Below are positions 26,762 through 35,389 of a stretch of DNA of 64,000 nt, in pieces. Position 1 is the stretch's first letter. Each line of letters begins with the position of its first letter. Under the pieces are notes generated by a model. It saw nothing but the letters and a program-made list of their open reading frames with translations. It searched no databases and had not been told where the DNA came from. The stretch is from the NCBI RefSeq assembly GCF_014635305.1, contig NZ_BMCS01000001.1:1922001-1986000 (forward strand), written 5' to 3'. The stretch is from Williamsia phyllosphaerae (GTDB taxonomy: Bacteria > Actinomycetota > Actinomycetes > Mycobacteriales > Mycobacteriaceae). A program made the position numbers and the translations under genes.

Positions 26762-27889
26762 TCACGTCGTCGAGTCGGCCATCTCGGGTTCGTCGACGAC
26801 ATTTCGGTTGCGGAAGCGCTGGTAGAGCCGTGCCGCAGCGGGCGCGATGAACAGCATCAACAGGACCCGGACGATCTGTGCGGCGACCACGAAGGTGATG
26901 TTCGATCCGGCTGCGGCCGCGGCCGCAAGAACCGCGTAGATACCGCCGGGGGTGGTCGCGAGGTAGGAGTCGAACATGGATTCGCCGGTCCACAGGCTGA
27001 GCAGGACGCCGAGACCCGCGCTGCCGACGCCGATCGCGATGATCAGCCCCACCGCATACGGCAGGACGCGGCCGATGGCGCGGAGGCTGTCCATGGTGAA
27101 CCCGAGTCCGGCCTGCCAGCCGATGATCGCGTAACCGAGCGTCACCAGGACCAGGGGTACCGCGGCCGACCCGGCGATGCCGGTCAACTCTGCGACGACC
27201 GTCAACACCAGCGGGCCGAGCAGGCCGGCGGCGGGAAGTCGGACGAGGCGTCCGAGGGTGATGCCGACGCCCATGCACACCGCCATGAGCAGCAGGCCCC
27301 ACATCTGCGGGCCGAGGCCGTCGGTGCCCAGGACCGACTCGGTGATGCCGCCGCCGGATCCCGATCCGGAACCGGTGTGGGCGCCGAACACGACCGTCGC
27401 GACGATCGGCATGGTGACCGTCACCAGCCCTACGCGGACGTACTGGATGACCGCGACCATGCGCTCGTCGCCACCGAGTTCGCGGGTGAGGGCGACCAGT
27501 CCCGAGGCGCCGCCCGCGACCAGGGCCAGCGATCCGGTCAGCGGGTCTACCTTGCGATGCAATCCGAGCAGCGCGCCACCGACCACCGACAACGCCAGGG
27601 TTCCCACCGCGACCACCACGACCGGAATCCACGCGGAGCCGAGACCCGTGAGGACGTCGGGGGAGACCATCGTGCCGATGTAGACGCCGAGGACACCCTG
27701 CGCGGCGAGGCCGAACGGTCGGGGCATCGGGGGCTCGGCGCCCCGTGATCGGGGGGCGAGGCCGGCCAGCGCCAGGGCGGCTGCGATCACGAGTCCGGCG
27801 AACAGGGCCGCCGACGGGACCGACAACAACTCGAGACCGACCGACGCGAGGGCGGTGAGTAGGACCAGTCCCGACCATCGCATCAGCAT
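26762..27889 (-). CDS. AbrB-type duplicated membrane permease
   Basis: A 375-aa polytopic protein with two homologous halves (residues 1-170 and 200-350), each containing several helices and a Gly-rich segment such as AQGVLGVYIGTMVSP and GWQAGLGFTMDSL. This is the AbrB_dup family, which databases label a 'transcriptional regulator' but which is an integral membrane protein and probably a transporter. It is divergent from a MarR gene and starts 2 bp from a palindrome that likely controls it. No strong Shine-Dalgarno is visible; ATG 27883 is an alternative start. Confidence 0.82.
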   Translation of the reverse strand: MLMRWSGLVLLTALASVGLELLSVPSAALFAGLVIAAALALAGLAPRSRGAEPPMPRPFGLAAQGVLGVYIGTMVSPDVLTGLGSAWIPVVVVAVGTLALSVVGGALLGLHRKVDPLTGSLALVAGGASGLVALTRELGGDERMVAVIQYVRVGLVTVTMPIVATVVFGAHTGSGSGSGGGITESVLGTDGLGPQMWGLLLMAVCMGVGITLGRLVRLPAAGLLGPLVLTVVAELTGIAGSAAVPLVLVTLGYAIIGWQAGLGFTMDSLRAIGRVLPYAVGLIIAIGVGSAGLGVLLSLWTGESMFDSYLATTPGGIYAVLAAAAAAGSNITFVVAAQIVRVLLMLFIAPAAARLYQRFRNRNVVDEPEMADSTT

Positions 27890-27891
27890 TT

Positions 27892-27911
27892 TACCAAGCT
27901 TACTCTTGGTA
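27892..27911. promoter_or_regulatory. MarR operator candidate TACCAAG-N6-CTTGGTA
   Basis: Perfect 7-bp inverted repeat with arms 27892-27898 and 27905-27911, immediately upstream of the permease start. A further half-site CTTGGTA lies at 27969-27975, overlapping the MarR start codon. MarR proteins typically bind such palindromes next to their own gene and a divergent target. Confidence 0.65.
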
Positions 27912-27962
27912 TTAAGCCGACGCGAACCGGGATCACCCGGACAGAATCGGCGATGTCTGCGT

Positions 27963-27968
27963 TATCGT
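27963..27968 (+). promoter_or_regulatory. -10 element TATCGT of the marR-type gene (leaderless type)
   Basis: TATCGT ends 6 nt before ATG 27975. The half-operator CTTGGTA sits between it and the start codon, suited to autorepression. Confidence 0.5.
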
Positions 27969-27974
27969 CTTGGT

Positions 27975-28436
27975 ATGACGGCGATCGATACCGACGAGGC
28001 GACCCGGTTGCGCGAGGCGATCATGTCGGTGGCGCGCGCCGCTCGCCTCCACCGCGGCGACCACGGCCTGACGCTCACGCAGGTCACGGTGCTGGGTTAC
28101 CTCGACCGGTCCGGGACCACCACCGTGGCCGACCTCGCCGCCCGCATGCACGTCCGGGTGCAGTCGTTGACCGTCAGCATGAACAAGCTCGACGACGCCG
28201 CGTTCATCGTGCGACGCACCGATCCGGACGACCGTCGCCGCCAACTCGTCGAACTCACCGAGGCTGGCCGGGAACTGCTCCTCGACGACCGGGCGAAACG
28301 CGACGAGTGGCTGGCGCAGGCCATGGCGGACAACCTCGACGAGACCGAGCGCGGGCTGGTCATGCTGTGCGCACCGATCCTCGAGCGGCTCGCCGCCGAT
28401 CGCGTGGGACAACTGATGCCGCGCGTAGGATCGTGA
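27975..28436 (+). CDS. MarR family transcriptional regulator
   Basis: A 153-aa winged-helix regulator. LTLTQVTVLGYLDRSGTTTVADLAARMHVRVQSLTVSMNKLDDAAFI (residues 32-78) is the helix-turn-helix, and RRTDPDDRRRQLVELTEAGRELL is the MarR wing. ATG 27975 is chosen because the promoter and operator elements end just before it; the frame is open to 27855. It probably represses the divergent AbrB-type permease and itself through TACCAAG/CTTGGTA sites. The ligand is unknown. Confidence 0.88.
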   Translation: MTAIDTDEATRLREAIMSVARAARLHRGDHGLTLTQVTVLGYLDRSGTTTVADLAARMHVRVQSLTVSMNKLDDAAFIVRRTDPDDRRRQLVELTEAGRELLLDDRAKRDEWLAQAMADNLDETERGLVMLCAPILERLAADRVGQLMPRVGS

Positions 28437-28474
28437 ACGACGCGGTCGCGTCGCACACCTCGCGAGGAGCACTC

Positions 28475-28666
28475 ATGCGCAAGCCGGTCTACCTGGTCGC
28501 GGGGATCATCATCGCCCTCTTCGGGTTCGTCTTCTTTCTCCAGGGAATCGGCGTCCTGGAAGGCAGCGCGATGAGCAACACGGTCTTCTGGTCGATCGCC
28601 GGTCCGGTCGTGGTGATCGTCGGTGTCGTGATGATCGTCTTCGGCGCGCGCGGCCGTCTCCGCTAG
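28475..28666 (+). CDS. Small two-helix membrane protein
   Basis: A 63-aa protein from ATG 28475, with AGGAG 6 nt upstream. Two hydrophobic helices (residues about 5-26 and 38-57) are joined by GVLEGSAMSNT, ending in a basic GARGRLR. No function is recognised. It lies 38 bp after the MarR gene and 4 bp before the molybdopterin oxidoreductase gene, so it may be part of either unit. Confidence 0.65.
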   Translation: MRKPVYLVAGIIIALFGFVFFLQGIGVLEGSAMSNTVFWSIAGPVVVIVGVVMIVFGARGRLR

Positions 28667-28670
28667 CCCC

Positions 28671-29381
28671 ATGCCCGGCTCACCCGAGAACCTGAGCGCA
28701 GGCCCGTCGCACGGAAAACCGGTGGGACGCCGCATCTTCCTCGGTCTCGTCGGGCTCGGCGCCGTCGGTGTCGTGGCGGGATCCGAGGCCCAGAACGCCC
28801 TGTCGCGCTGGCTTGCGCCGGTGATGGCCAACGACCCGACCGGACTCGTCGCGCTCCTCCCGCTCGGCGACACCTTCCGGTTCTATTCGGTGGTCGGGTC
28901 GGTGGACAGGCGCGACGCCTCCGACTACAGCCTGACCGTCGGCGGCGAGGTGGCGACACCCGCGACGTACTCGCTGACCGATCTGCAGCGGATGCCCCAG
29001 ACGAACCTCACCGAGACATTCCACTGCGTGACCGGCTGGCGGGTCCCCGATGTCCCGTGGACCGGCGTGCGGTTGTCGACCCTCATCGATCGCGCCGCCC
29101 CACGCTCCGGCGCCACCGCGGTCCGGTTCCGATCGTTCGACGGCACGTACACCGAAAGCCTTCCGCTGGACAAGGCTCGTCGTGCCGACTGTCTTGTCGC
29201 GCTACGGATGCTCGACGCCCCGGTGACCCACGACCACGGTGGGCCGGTGCGCATGTACGTGGGTGGGCAGTACGGGTACAAGAGCACCAAGTGGCTGTCC
29301 GGGATCGAGCTGACGACCGAGGAGATCCCCGGTTACTGGGAGAGGCGCGGGTATGAGCTCGACGGCACCATCGACGAGTGA
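28671..29381 (+). CDS. Tat-exported molybdopterin-dependent oxidoreductase (sulfite oxidase fold)
   Basis: A 236-aa protein with a twin-arginine signal (GRRIFLGLVGLG, Arg20-Arg21) and the Oxidored_molyb domain. Cys119 in ETFHCVTGWRVPDVPWTGVRL is the expected Mo ligand, and VRMYVGGQYGYKSTKWLSGIEL near 195-216 is the C-terminal family block. It resembles MsrP/YedY-type periplasmic reductases, which accept electrons from a membrane cytochrome. The next gene, a b561-type cytochrome, overlaps it by 29 bp and is the likely redox partner. The substrate is not known. Confidence 0.88.
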   Translation: MPGSPENLSAGPSHGKPVGRRIFLGLVGLGAVGVVAGSEAQNALSRWLAPVMANDPTGLVALLPLGDTFRFYSVVGSVDRRDASDYSLTVGGEVATPATYSLTDLQRMPQTNLTETFHCVTGWRVPDVPWTGVRLSTLIDRAAPRSGATAVRFRSFDGTYTESLPLDKARRADCLVALRMLDAPVTHDHGGPVRMYVGGQYGYKSTKWLSGIELTTEEIPGYWERRGYELDGTIDE

Positions 29382-30006
29382 CCTCCCGCGCTTCGGCCGG
29401 ACGGCCCGCGCGGTGCACTGGTCGGTGACGGTTCTGATGATCGTCTGTATCGTCACCGCGTTGTTCCTCTACGTCTCCTCGCTGGCGATCCTCGTCGGAA
29501 ACCGCCACCTCATCGAGATCGTGCACGTCTACGCCGGCTTCGCGCTGCCGGTCCCGCTCATCCTCGGGTTGGCGTCGCCGGGCTACCGCGACGACCTCCG
29601 TCGGCTCAACCGCTTCCTGCCGACGGACTGGAAGTGGTTGCGCACCAAGACGCGTCGCGACGGAACCATCCCCGTCGGCAAGTTCAACGCCGGGCAGAAA
29701 CTCAACGGCGCGCTGCAGGCCGGATCCATCGTCGTGTTGTTCGGGACCGGGGTGCTGATGTACTTCCCGAGCCTGGTGGGCCTGTCGTACCGGTCCGGCG
29801 CGACGTTCGCCCATGACTGGTTCGCACTCGGGGTCGGGATCCTGGTGCTCGGGCACATCGCGATGGCCATGGGCGACCCCGAGGCGCGGCGCGGGATGCG
29901 CACCGGGTCGGTGCCGGAGTGGTGGGCCCAGACCGAACACGGAGCCTGGGCCGACGAGATGACCGCCGGTGACAGCAAGCCCGACCCCGAATCGTCGCGA
30001 GGATAG
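29353..30006 (+). CDS. Cytochrome b561/formate-dehydrogenase-gamma-like membrane protein
   Basis: A 217-aa membrane protein with four helices and conserved His at residues about 22 (ARAVHWSVTV), 58 (IEIVHVYAGFALP), 154 (FAHDWFALG) and 167 (VLGHIAMAMGDPEARRGM), suited to bind two b hemes. GAGAGG lies about 9 nt upstream of ATG 29353. It overlaps the molybdopterin enzyme gene and should pass electrons to it from the quinol pool. A 21-bp tandem repeat begins right after its stop. Confidence 0.85.
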   Translation: MSSTAPSTSDLPRFGRTARAVHWSVTVLMIVCIVTALFLYVSSLAILVGNRHLIEIVHVYAGFALPVPLILGLASPGYRDDLRRLNRFLPTDWKWLRTKTRRDGTIPVGKFNAGQKLNGALQAGSIVVLFGTGVLMYFPSLVGLSYRSGATFAHDWFALGVGILVLGHIAMAMGDPEARRGMRTGSVPEWWAQTEHGAWADEMTAGDSKPDPESSRG

Positions 30007-30009
30007 CCC

Positions 30010-30090
30010 CGCCAGTTGGGCACGTAAGCCCGCCAGTTGGGCACGTAAACCCACCAGTTGGGCACGTAAACCCACCAGTTGGGCACGTCG
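30010..30090. repeat. 21-bp tandem repeat array in a convergent gap (3.8 copies)
   Basis: Units start at 30010, 30031, 30052 and 30073; the core is CCAGTTGGGCACGTAA with small changes between copies. It fills most of the 102-bp gap between the cytochrome gene and the convergent XRE regulator gene. Related units occur at 36093-36227. There are no spacers, so it is not a CRISPR. Confidence 0.9.
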
Positions 30091-30108
30091 AACTCGATGC
30101 GCCTGAGC

Positions 30109-30957
30109 TCAGCGAGCCGCGATCCCGTCAGCGCCGAGCGCTCCCAGGAATGCGAGGTTTGCAGCAGCAGCAGATCCGACCGGCGCGGTGTAGAGCACCA
30201 GGTGCTGGTCACGGTCGGCGAGGTGGAGGACATCGCAGTCGAGGGTGAGCTCGCCGACGACGGGGTGATGGAAGGTCTTGGTCAGCATTGATGGCGGCTG
30301 CACGTCGTTGTGCTCCCAGAGACGCGCGAATTCACCGCTGCCGCTCCGTAGTTCGACGACGAGCGCCCGGATCGAGGGATCATCGGGGTAGCGAACCGAT
30401 GCGGTGCGCAGTTCCATCACCACGCTCTGCCGGAATTCGGCGGCGTCGGAGATGCCGTACAGCGTCTCGCCGTCGGTCGCTCTCGGCAGGAAGGCCTTTC
30501 GGGCCAGGTTCCGATCGTCCGGGCTGCGCGCGCTGAAGTCCTCCATCAGCGCTGCGGCGAGATCGTTCCAGGCGAGTACGTCGAATGCGGCGGACATCAC
30601 GAACCCGGCGGTCGTCGGGATGCGATGCAGCAGTTCGGCGATGCTCGGTCGGACCTGCCGAGAGTGCAGACCCGTTCGGTTCGGGGCGGTGCCGGCGAGG
30701 AGATGAAGATGGTCGGACTCGGGACCGGTGAGCCGGAGCGCGCCGGCGATCCCGGCGAGCACGTCCGCGGACGGGCGTGGGGCCCGGCCCTGTTCGAGCC
30801 GCACGTAGTACTCGGTGGAGATGTGCGCGAGCACGGCGACCTCCTCGCGTCGGAGACCCGGCGTACGTCGCCGAGCTCCCGCCTGCAGCCCCACGTCCTC
30901 GGGCCGGAGGCGCTCACGTCGGCTTCGGAGGAAGGCGCCCAACTCCTGCTTGTCCAT
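30109..30957 (-). CDS. XRE family regulator with MmyB-type ligand domain
   Basis: A 282-aa protein with an N-terminal helix-turn-helix (LGAFLRSRRERLRPEDVG, then TPGLRREEVAVLAHISTEYYVRLEQGRAPRPSADVLAGIAGAL, residues 5-76) and the C-terminal MmyB-like domain (AFDVLAWNDLAAALMEDF near 120-137, VGELTLDCDVLHLADRDQHLVLYTA near 240). MmyB-type regulators usually control a divergent oxidoreductase gene; here that is the SDR at 31043. ATG 30957 is chosen by family alignment; the frame is open to 31392 through atypical sequence. Confidence 0.88.
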   Translation of the reverse strand: MDKQELGAFLRSRRERLRPEDVGLQAGARRRTPGLRREEVAVLAHISTEYYVRLEQGRAPRPSADVLAGIAGALRLTGPESDHLHLLAGTAPNRTGLHSRQVRPSIAELLHRIPTTAGFVMSAAFDVLAWNDLAAALMEDFSARSPDDRNLARKAFLPRATDGETLYGISDAAEFRQSVVMELRTASVRYPDDPSIRALVVELRSGSGEFARLWEHNDVQPPSMLTKTFHHPVVGELTLDCDVLHLADRDQHLVLYTAPVGSAAAANLAFLGALGADGIAAR

Positions 30958-31042
30958 GTCTCGAGTGTGCGCGCCGCGCGACGGCGCAGGGTAGTACCGA
31001 CTGTGCCTGAATACGATCGGGTCGGCCTCCCAGGCTGGTGTC

Positions 31043-31825
31043 ATGACGAACTCACACGACAGCGCACCCATCGGACTACTGGCAGGCAAGGTCATCTTCA
31101 TCACCGGCGCGAGCCGCGGCATCGGTGCCGCCGCGGCCCATCTCTTCTCGGCGGAAGGGGCGTCGGTCGTCCTCGCGGCCCGCAGCACCGACGCACTCGA
31201 TCGCATCGTCACCGAGATCAGGGCCGCCGGTGGTGTCGCCGACGCCGTCACCGTCGACCTGGCCGATGCCGCGAGTATCCGCAGCGCAGTCGGACGTGTC
31301 GCCGACCTGCACGGCCGGCTCGACGGCGCGTTCAACAACGGCGGCATCGTGCAGCAACCAGGTCCGCTCGACACCACCTCAGACGTCGACATCGACGATC
31401 AGTTCGCTGTGAACTTCCGGGCGCACTGGATCGCGATGACCGCCGAGGTCGCCGTGATGCGCACCAGCGGTGGTGGGGCGATCGTGAACACCTCGAGTGT
31501 CGGCAGTCGCCGCGCCAACCCCATGCTCCCCGCCTACGGCGCCATGAAGCGTGCGCTGAACAGCATCACCGAATCGGCGGCGGTCAGTTGGGCCCCGGAA
31601 GGCATCCGTGTCAACGCCATCACCCCCGGCGGCACCACCACCGAGATGATGCTCGACTGGGACGCGCGGTCACCGGGCGTGATCGACGCGACGATCGCGG
31701 CGTCCCCGATGGGCCGGATGGCCTCGCCCCGCGAGGTCGCCGAGGCTGCCGCGTGGTTGCTCAGCGACCGTGCCTCGATGGTCACCGGCGCGATCCTGCC
31801 TGTCGACGGCGGCGCCGGCGCCTGA
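31043..31825 (+). CDS. Short-chain dehydrogenase/reductase
   Basis: Classical SDR of 260 aa: the cofactor motif TGASRGIG (residues 21-28), NNGG near 98, the catalytic Ser in NTSSVGS near 151, YGAMK near 166-170 (Tyr/Lys) and NAITPGGTTTEM near 192. ARS after the second strand suggests NADP preference. It is divergent from the XRE/MmyB regulator, its probable controller. The substrate is unknown. Confidence 0.9.
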   Translation: MTNSHDSAPIGLLAGKVIFITGASRGIGAAAAHLFSAEGASVVLAARSTDALDRIVTEIRAAGGVADAVTVDLADAASIRSAVGRVADLHGRLDGAFNNGGIVQQPGPLDTTSDVDIDDQFAVNFRAHWIAMTAEVAVMRTSGGGAIVNTSSVGSRRANPMLPAYGAMKRALNSITESAAVSWAPEGIRVNAITPGGTTTEMMLDWDARSPGVIDATIAASPMGRMASPREVAEAAAWLLSDRASMVTGAILPVDGGAGA

Positions 31826-31867
31826 GCGGTGTGGCGGACGTCGCGGTTGGGCATCTGTTTTCGGGAT

Positions 31868-31873
31868 TAACCT
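31868..31873 (+). promoter_or_regulatory. -10 element TAACCT of menD (leaderless type)
   Basis: TAACCT ends 6 nt before ATG 31880. A TTGGGC at 31847-31852 could act as the -35 with a short 15-nt spacer. Confidence 0.5.
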
Positions 31874-31879
31874 GGTCTG

Positions 31880-33526
31880 ATGAACCCGTCCACCGTCCAG
31901 GCCCGCGTCATCGTCGACGAGATGATCCGCGGCGGGGTGCGTGAGGCCGTGCTGTGTCCCGGGTCGCGCAACGCGCCGCTGGCCTTCGCCCTGCACGCCG
32001 CCGACACCGCGGGCCTACTGCGTCTGCACGTGCGCATCGACGAGCGGACCGCCGGATACCTGGCTCTCGGCCTGGCCATGGCCTCACGGCAGCCCGTCCC
32101 GATCGTCATGACCAGCGGCACCGCGGTGGCCAACATGAGCCCTGCGGTCTACGAGGCCAACTACGCCCGCGTCCCGCTGGTGGTCGTCAGCGCCAACCGC
32201 CCGTACGAGCTCCTGGGCTCCGGTGCGAACCAGACCATCGAACAGTTCGGCATCTTCGGCACCCAGGTCCGCGCGGCCATCAGCCTCGGCCTCGCCGAGC
32301 AGGACCTCGACACCAACAGTCAGTGGCGTTCCGGAGTCGGTCGCGTCCTCGCCGCCGCCCGCGGCGCGCGCACCGGCAACGCGGGCCCGGTCCAGTTCGA
32401 CATCCCGCTGCGCGAACCCCTCGTGCCCGAGGAGGGCGTCGGCCCGCACGACGGCCTCGGCGAGTTCGTCGGACGCGACGGCGGGCGACCGTGGACCACG
32501 GCCGAGGTCGGACGCCTCGACGTGCCGATCGAGATCGACCTCACCGAGGACACCGTGGTCGTCTCCGGACACGGCGCCGGCGTGCGGGCGGAACTGGCCC
32601 AGATCCCGACCGTCGCCGAACCCACCGCACCGGCGCCGGCGAATCCACTGCATCCCCTGGCGCTCGGTTTGCTCAAGCCCACGCAGGCCATCATCTGCGG
32701 TCGGCCGACGCTGCACCGACAGGTCTCCAACCTGCTGGCCGATCGTGGCGTCCGTGTCTACGCCCTGACCACCGGCCCGCGCTGGCCCGACGTCTCCGGC
32801 AACGTCCTGGCCACCGGCACCCGCGCCGAGGTCAGCGGCCGCTGCTCGGAGGAGTGGCTCAAGGCCTGCGCCGACGTGCAGCAGCGCGCGGTCGGATCCG
32901 TCGACGCCGAACTGGACCGACCCGGGACGGTGACCGGGCTGCACGTCGCCCGGGTGGTCAGTGCGGCCCTGCGCCCCGGCGAGCAGTTGGTCGTCGGGGC
33001 GTCCAACCCCATCCGCGACGTCGCGCTGGCCGGGCGGGTGTCGCCGGAGGTGCGTGTCCTGTCCAACCGCGGGGTGGCCGGCATCGACGGGACGGTGTCG
33101 ACGGCCATCGGTGCCGCGCTGACGGCCGATGACGTGCGCACGGTGGCGTTCATGGGCGACCTGACGTTCGTCCACGACGCCTCCGGTCTGCTGATCGGTC
33201 CTGCCGAGCCGCGGCCGCGCAACCTGACGATCGTCGTGGCCAACGACGACGGCGGCGGAATCTTCGGCCTGCTCGAACAGGGGCAGCGCCGCTTCTCCGG
33301 CGTCGAGTACGACAACGCTTTCGAGCGCGTCTTCGGCACACCGCATCGCACCGACCTCGGCGCGCTCTGCGCCGGATTCGGCGTCACCCACCGTCGCGTC
33401 GACCTCGCCGGGCTGCCCGCCGCGCTCGCCGAGGAGTCGAGCGGTCTGCAGGTGATCGAGGTGCCCACCGACCGCGATCGCCTCCGCGACCTGCACGCCG
33501 CCATCTCCGCCGGGCTCAGCTCATGA
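31880..33526 (+). CDS. menD: SEPHCHC synthase (menaquinone biosynthesis)
   Basis: ThDP-dependent enzyme (548 aa) joining isochorismate and 2-oxoglutarate to form [22 protein letters not shown] (residues 23-37), the catalytic-Glu region [15 protein letters not shown] (52-66), [17 protein letters not shown] (74-90) and [19 protein letters not shown] are all diagnostic. The ThDP motif is [15 protein letters not shown] near 423 to [16 protein letters not shown] near 451. It opens the menD-DUF3592-mgtA-menG block conserved with mycobacteria. Confidence 0.97.
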   Translation: MNPSTVQARVIVDEMIRGGVREAVLCPGSRNAPLAFALHAADTAGLLRLHVRIDERTAGYLALGLAMASRQPVPIVMTSGTAVANMSPAVYEANYARVPLVVVSANRPYELLGSGANQTIEQFGIFGTQVRAAISLGLAEQDLDTNSQWRSGVGRVLAAARGARTGNAGPVQFDIPLREPLVPEEGVGPHDGLGEFVGRDGGRPWTTAEVGRLDVPIEIDLTEDTVVVSGHGAGVRAELAQIPTVAEPTAPAPANPLHPLALGLLKPTQAIICGRPTLHRQVSNLLADRGVRVYALTTGPRWPDVSGNVLATGTRAEVSGRCSEEWLKACADVQQRAVGSVDAELDRPGTVTGLHVARVVSAALRPGEQLVVGASNPIRDVALAGRVSPEVRVLSNRGVAGIDGTVSTAIGAALTADDVRTVAFMGDLTFVHDASGLLIGPAEPRPRNLTIVVANDDGGGIFGLLEQGQRRFSGVEYDNAFERVFGTPHRTDLGALCAGFGVTHRRVDLAGLPAALAEESSGLQVIEVPTDRDRLRDLHAAISAGLSS

Positions 33527-33587
33527 CGGAGGGCCCGCTCTCGCTCCGGGCCTCGCTGCGCTCGATCCTCACTCGGCGACCCTCCGT
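33526..33587 (+). terminator. Inverted repeat after menD
   Basis: Perfect 8-bp arms ACGGAGGG (33526-33533) and CCCTCCGT (33580-33587) bracket a 46-nt GC-rich segment containing CCTCGCTGCGCTCGATC. It starts at the last base of the menD stop. It may terminate menD transcription or be a REP-like intergenic element; there is no T-run. Confidence 0.4.
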
Positions 33588-33594
33588 TGGTCAG

Positions 33595-33600
33595 TAGTCT
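33595..33600 (+). promoter_or_regulatory. -10 element TAGTCT of the DUF3592 gene (leaderless type)
   Basis: TAGTCT ends 7 nt before ATG 33608 and lies just outside the inverted repeat, so this gene can be transcribed separately from menD. Confidence 0.45.
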
Positions 33601-33607
33601 CTGACCC

Positions 33608-34078
33608 ATGTCCCCGACCCATCTCCGACGCACGCAGATCGGCCTGCTGATCGTCGCCGGGATCGTGACGATCATGATGGCCGTGATGGTGGCCGGGTGT
33701 TATCGCGACGACGCGTCCATCGAGGACAACCTGGCGACGGCCACCGCCGACGTGGTGACGGCGGGCTCGACCAAGTCGACGGTGCGGTTCTACACCCCCG
33801 ACGGCCAGGTCCGCAGTCCACGTCTGGGCATCTTCTATCCCACCGAACTGGCTGTCGGACAACGCATCAGCGTCGAGTACGACAGTTCCAACCCTGATCT
33901 CGTCCGGGTCGCGGGTCGCGACGCGAGCCTGTCGATCATCCCGGCCGTCTCCATCGCCGGGTACACCTGGCTGTTCGTGATCGCGGTGATGGTGCTGCTG
34001 GCGGAGGTCTCACGCCGTCGCCGGGTCGACCCCACCGACACCCCCGCGGCGACCTCGGACGCCACCGCTCCGGCCTGA
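33608..34078 (+). CDS. DUF3592 membrane protein
   Basis: A 156-aa protein with membrane segments at residues about 12-31 and 118-136 flanking an extracytoplasmic beta domain ([40 protein letters not shown]), typical of DUF3592. The equivalent position between menD and mgtA is occupied by Rv0556 in Mycobacterium tuberculosis. The function is unknown; its conserved place suggests an envelope role. Confidence 0.82.
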   Translation: MSPTHLRRTQIGLLIVAGIVTIMMAVMVAGCYRDDASIEDNLATATADVVTAGSTKSTVRFYTPDGQVRSPRLGIFYPTELAVGQRISVEYDSSNPDLVRVAGRDASLSIIPAVSIAGYTWLFVIAVMVLLAEVSRRRRVDPTDTPAATSDATAPA

Positions 34079-34172
34079 GGAACGCGCACACGCAGAGGAG
34101 TTCACCTCCCATTTCGGCCGACGTCACGTCGACGAACGTTGCGGGACAGATGAGCTGGCCACACTGACCCTC

Positions 34173-35321
34173 GTGCGAGTGGCAATAGTTGCGGAGAGTT
34201 TCCTGCCGAACATGAACGGCGTCGTGAACTCGGTGCTGCGTGTACTCGATCATCTCGAGCGCCGCGGTCACGATGCGATGGTGTTCGCCCCCGACACCCC
34301 GAAGGGCGCGGAGCCCGCGCCGCGGGAGGTCAACGGCGTGCCGGTACATCTGGTGCCGTCGATGATGGTGCCCAAGATCTCGTCGCTCCCGGTCGGCGTA
34401 CCGAATCCGTCGCTGTACCGCGGGATGGCGGAATTCGCGCCCGACGTAGTCCATCTCGCGTCACCGTTCGTGATGGGCGCAGCGGGTGCGCATGCTGCCC
34501 GTCGACTCGACCTGCCGACCGTCGCGGTGTTCCAGACCGACGTGGCCGGTTTCGCCGAGAGCTACGGGATCGGCATGGGTGCGCGGGCCGCGTGGTCGTG
34601 GACCCGTCGACTGCACACCGCGTGCGACCGCACCCTGGCCCCGTCGTCGGTGTCGGTGAAAGCGCTGCAGGACCACGGGATCCCGCGGGTCTTCCGATGG
34701 GGCCGAGGCGTCGACATCGAGCGGTTCAACCCGCAACGCCGAGACGACGCGCTGCGCGCGCAGTGGAGTCCGTCCGGCGCACCGATCGTCGGTTTCGTCG
34801 GACGGCTGGCCCCGGAGAAGCACGTCGAGCGCCTCGCGGTGCTGTCGGGACGCGGTGATCGTCAGCTGGTGATCGTCGGCGGTGGCCCCGAGCGCGCCCG
34901 GCTCGAGAAGCTGATGCCCGACGCGGTGTTCACCGGAGAGCTCGGCGGCGTCGAACTCGCACGCGCCTACGCGAGCATGGACGTCTTCGTGCACCCCGGC
35001 GAGCACGAGACCTTCTGCCAGGCCGTCCAGGAGGCCCAGGCCAGCGGCGTCCCGGTGATCGGACCCGACGCCGGCGGCCCGAAGGACCTGATCTCGAACC
35101 TGCGGACCGGTTACCTGCTCGATGTGCCGACCTTCTCCCGGCGGCTGCCCGGCGCGGTCGACACCCTGCTCGACTCGAATGTCGGCACCGAGTTCGGTGT
35201 GGCGGGCTGGCGCGGGGTGCAGGGACGCACCTGGCCGGTCATCTGCGACCAGTTGCTCGGCCATTACGATGCGGTCCTCGGACGAGCGGGCAGCCTCTCG
35301 GTCCACCGTCGCACGGCCTGA
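34173..35321 (+). CDS. mgtA: GDP-mannose-dependent alpha-mannosyltransferase
   Basis: GT4 (GT-B) enzyme of 382 aa: [30 protein letters not shown] (residues 4-33), [15 protein letters not shown] near 206-220, [15 protein letters not shown] near 230 and [26 protein letters not shown] near 270-296 with the E-x7-E motif. Gene order matches Rv0557 (mgtA, formerly pimB), which transfers mannose to glucuronosyl diacylglycerol during lipomannan-like glycolipid synthesis. GTG 34173 is used; no Shine-Dalgarno is obvious. Confidence 0.9.
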   Translation: MRVAIVAESFLPNMNGVVNSVLRVLDHLERRGHDAMVFAPDTPKGAEPAPREVNGVPVHLVPSMMVPKISSLPVGVPNPSLYRGMAEFAPDVVHLASPFVMGAAGAHAARRLDLPTVAVFQTDVAGFAESYGIGMGARAAWSWTRRLHTACDRTLAPSSVSVKALQDHGIPRVFRWGRGVDIERFNPQRRDDALRAQWSPSGAPIVGFVGRLAPEKHVERLAVLSGRGDRQLVIVGGGPERARLEKLMPDAVFTGELGGVELARAYASMDVFVHPGEHETFCQAVQEAQASGVPVIGPDAGGPKDLISNLRTGYLLDVPTFSRRLPGAVDTLLDSNVGTEFGVAGWRGVQGRTWPVICDQLLGHYDAVLGRAGSLSVHRRTA

Positions 35322-35376
35322 TATCGGACGGCCCGCGTGTGGCGGGACTCTCGTACTCCATCCACCCCCGGGCACG

Positions 35377-35382
35377 TACCGT
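35377..35382 (+). promoter_or_regulatory. -10 element TACCGT of menG (leaderless type)
   Basis: TACCGT ends 7 nt before ATG 35390. Confidence 0.45.
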
Positions 35383-35389
35383 TGAGCCC

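Noticed and set aside
26762..27889. AbrB-type gene as a DNA-binding transcription regulator
   Set aside because: The protein is almost entirely membrane helices in two homologous halves; the regulator label is a legacy database name.
30010..30090. Possible CRISPR array
   Set aside because: The units are directly tandem with no unique spacers, and no cas genes occur in the window.
29583..30233. Reverse frame translating the 21-bp repeats as VPNWWVY heptads
   Set aside because: The frame is open only because 21 is a multiple of three; it overlaps the cytochrome gene antisense and lacks a Shine-Dalgarno.
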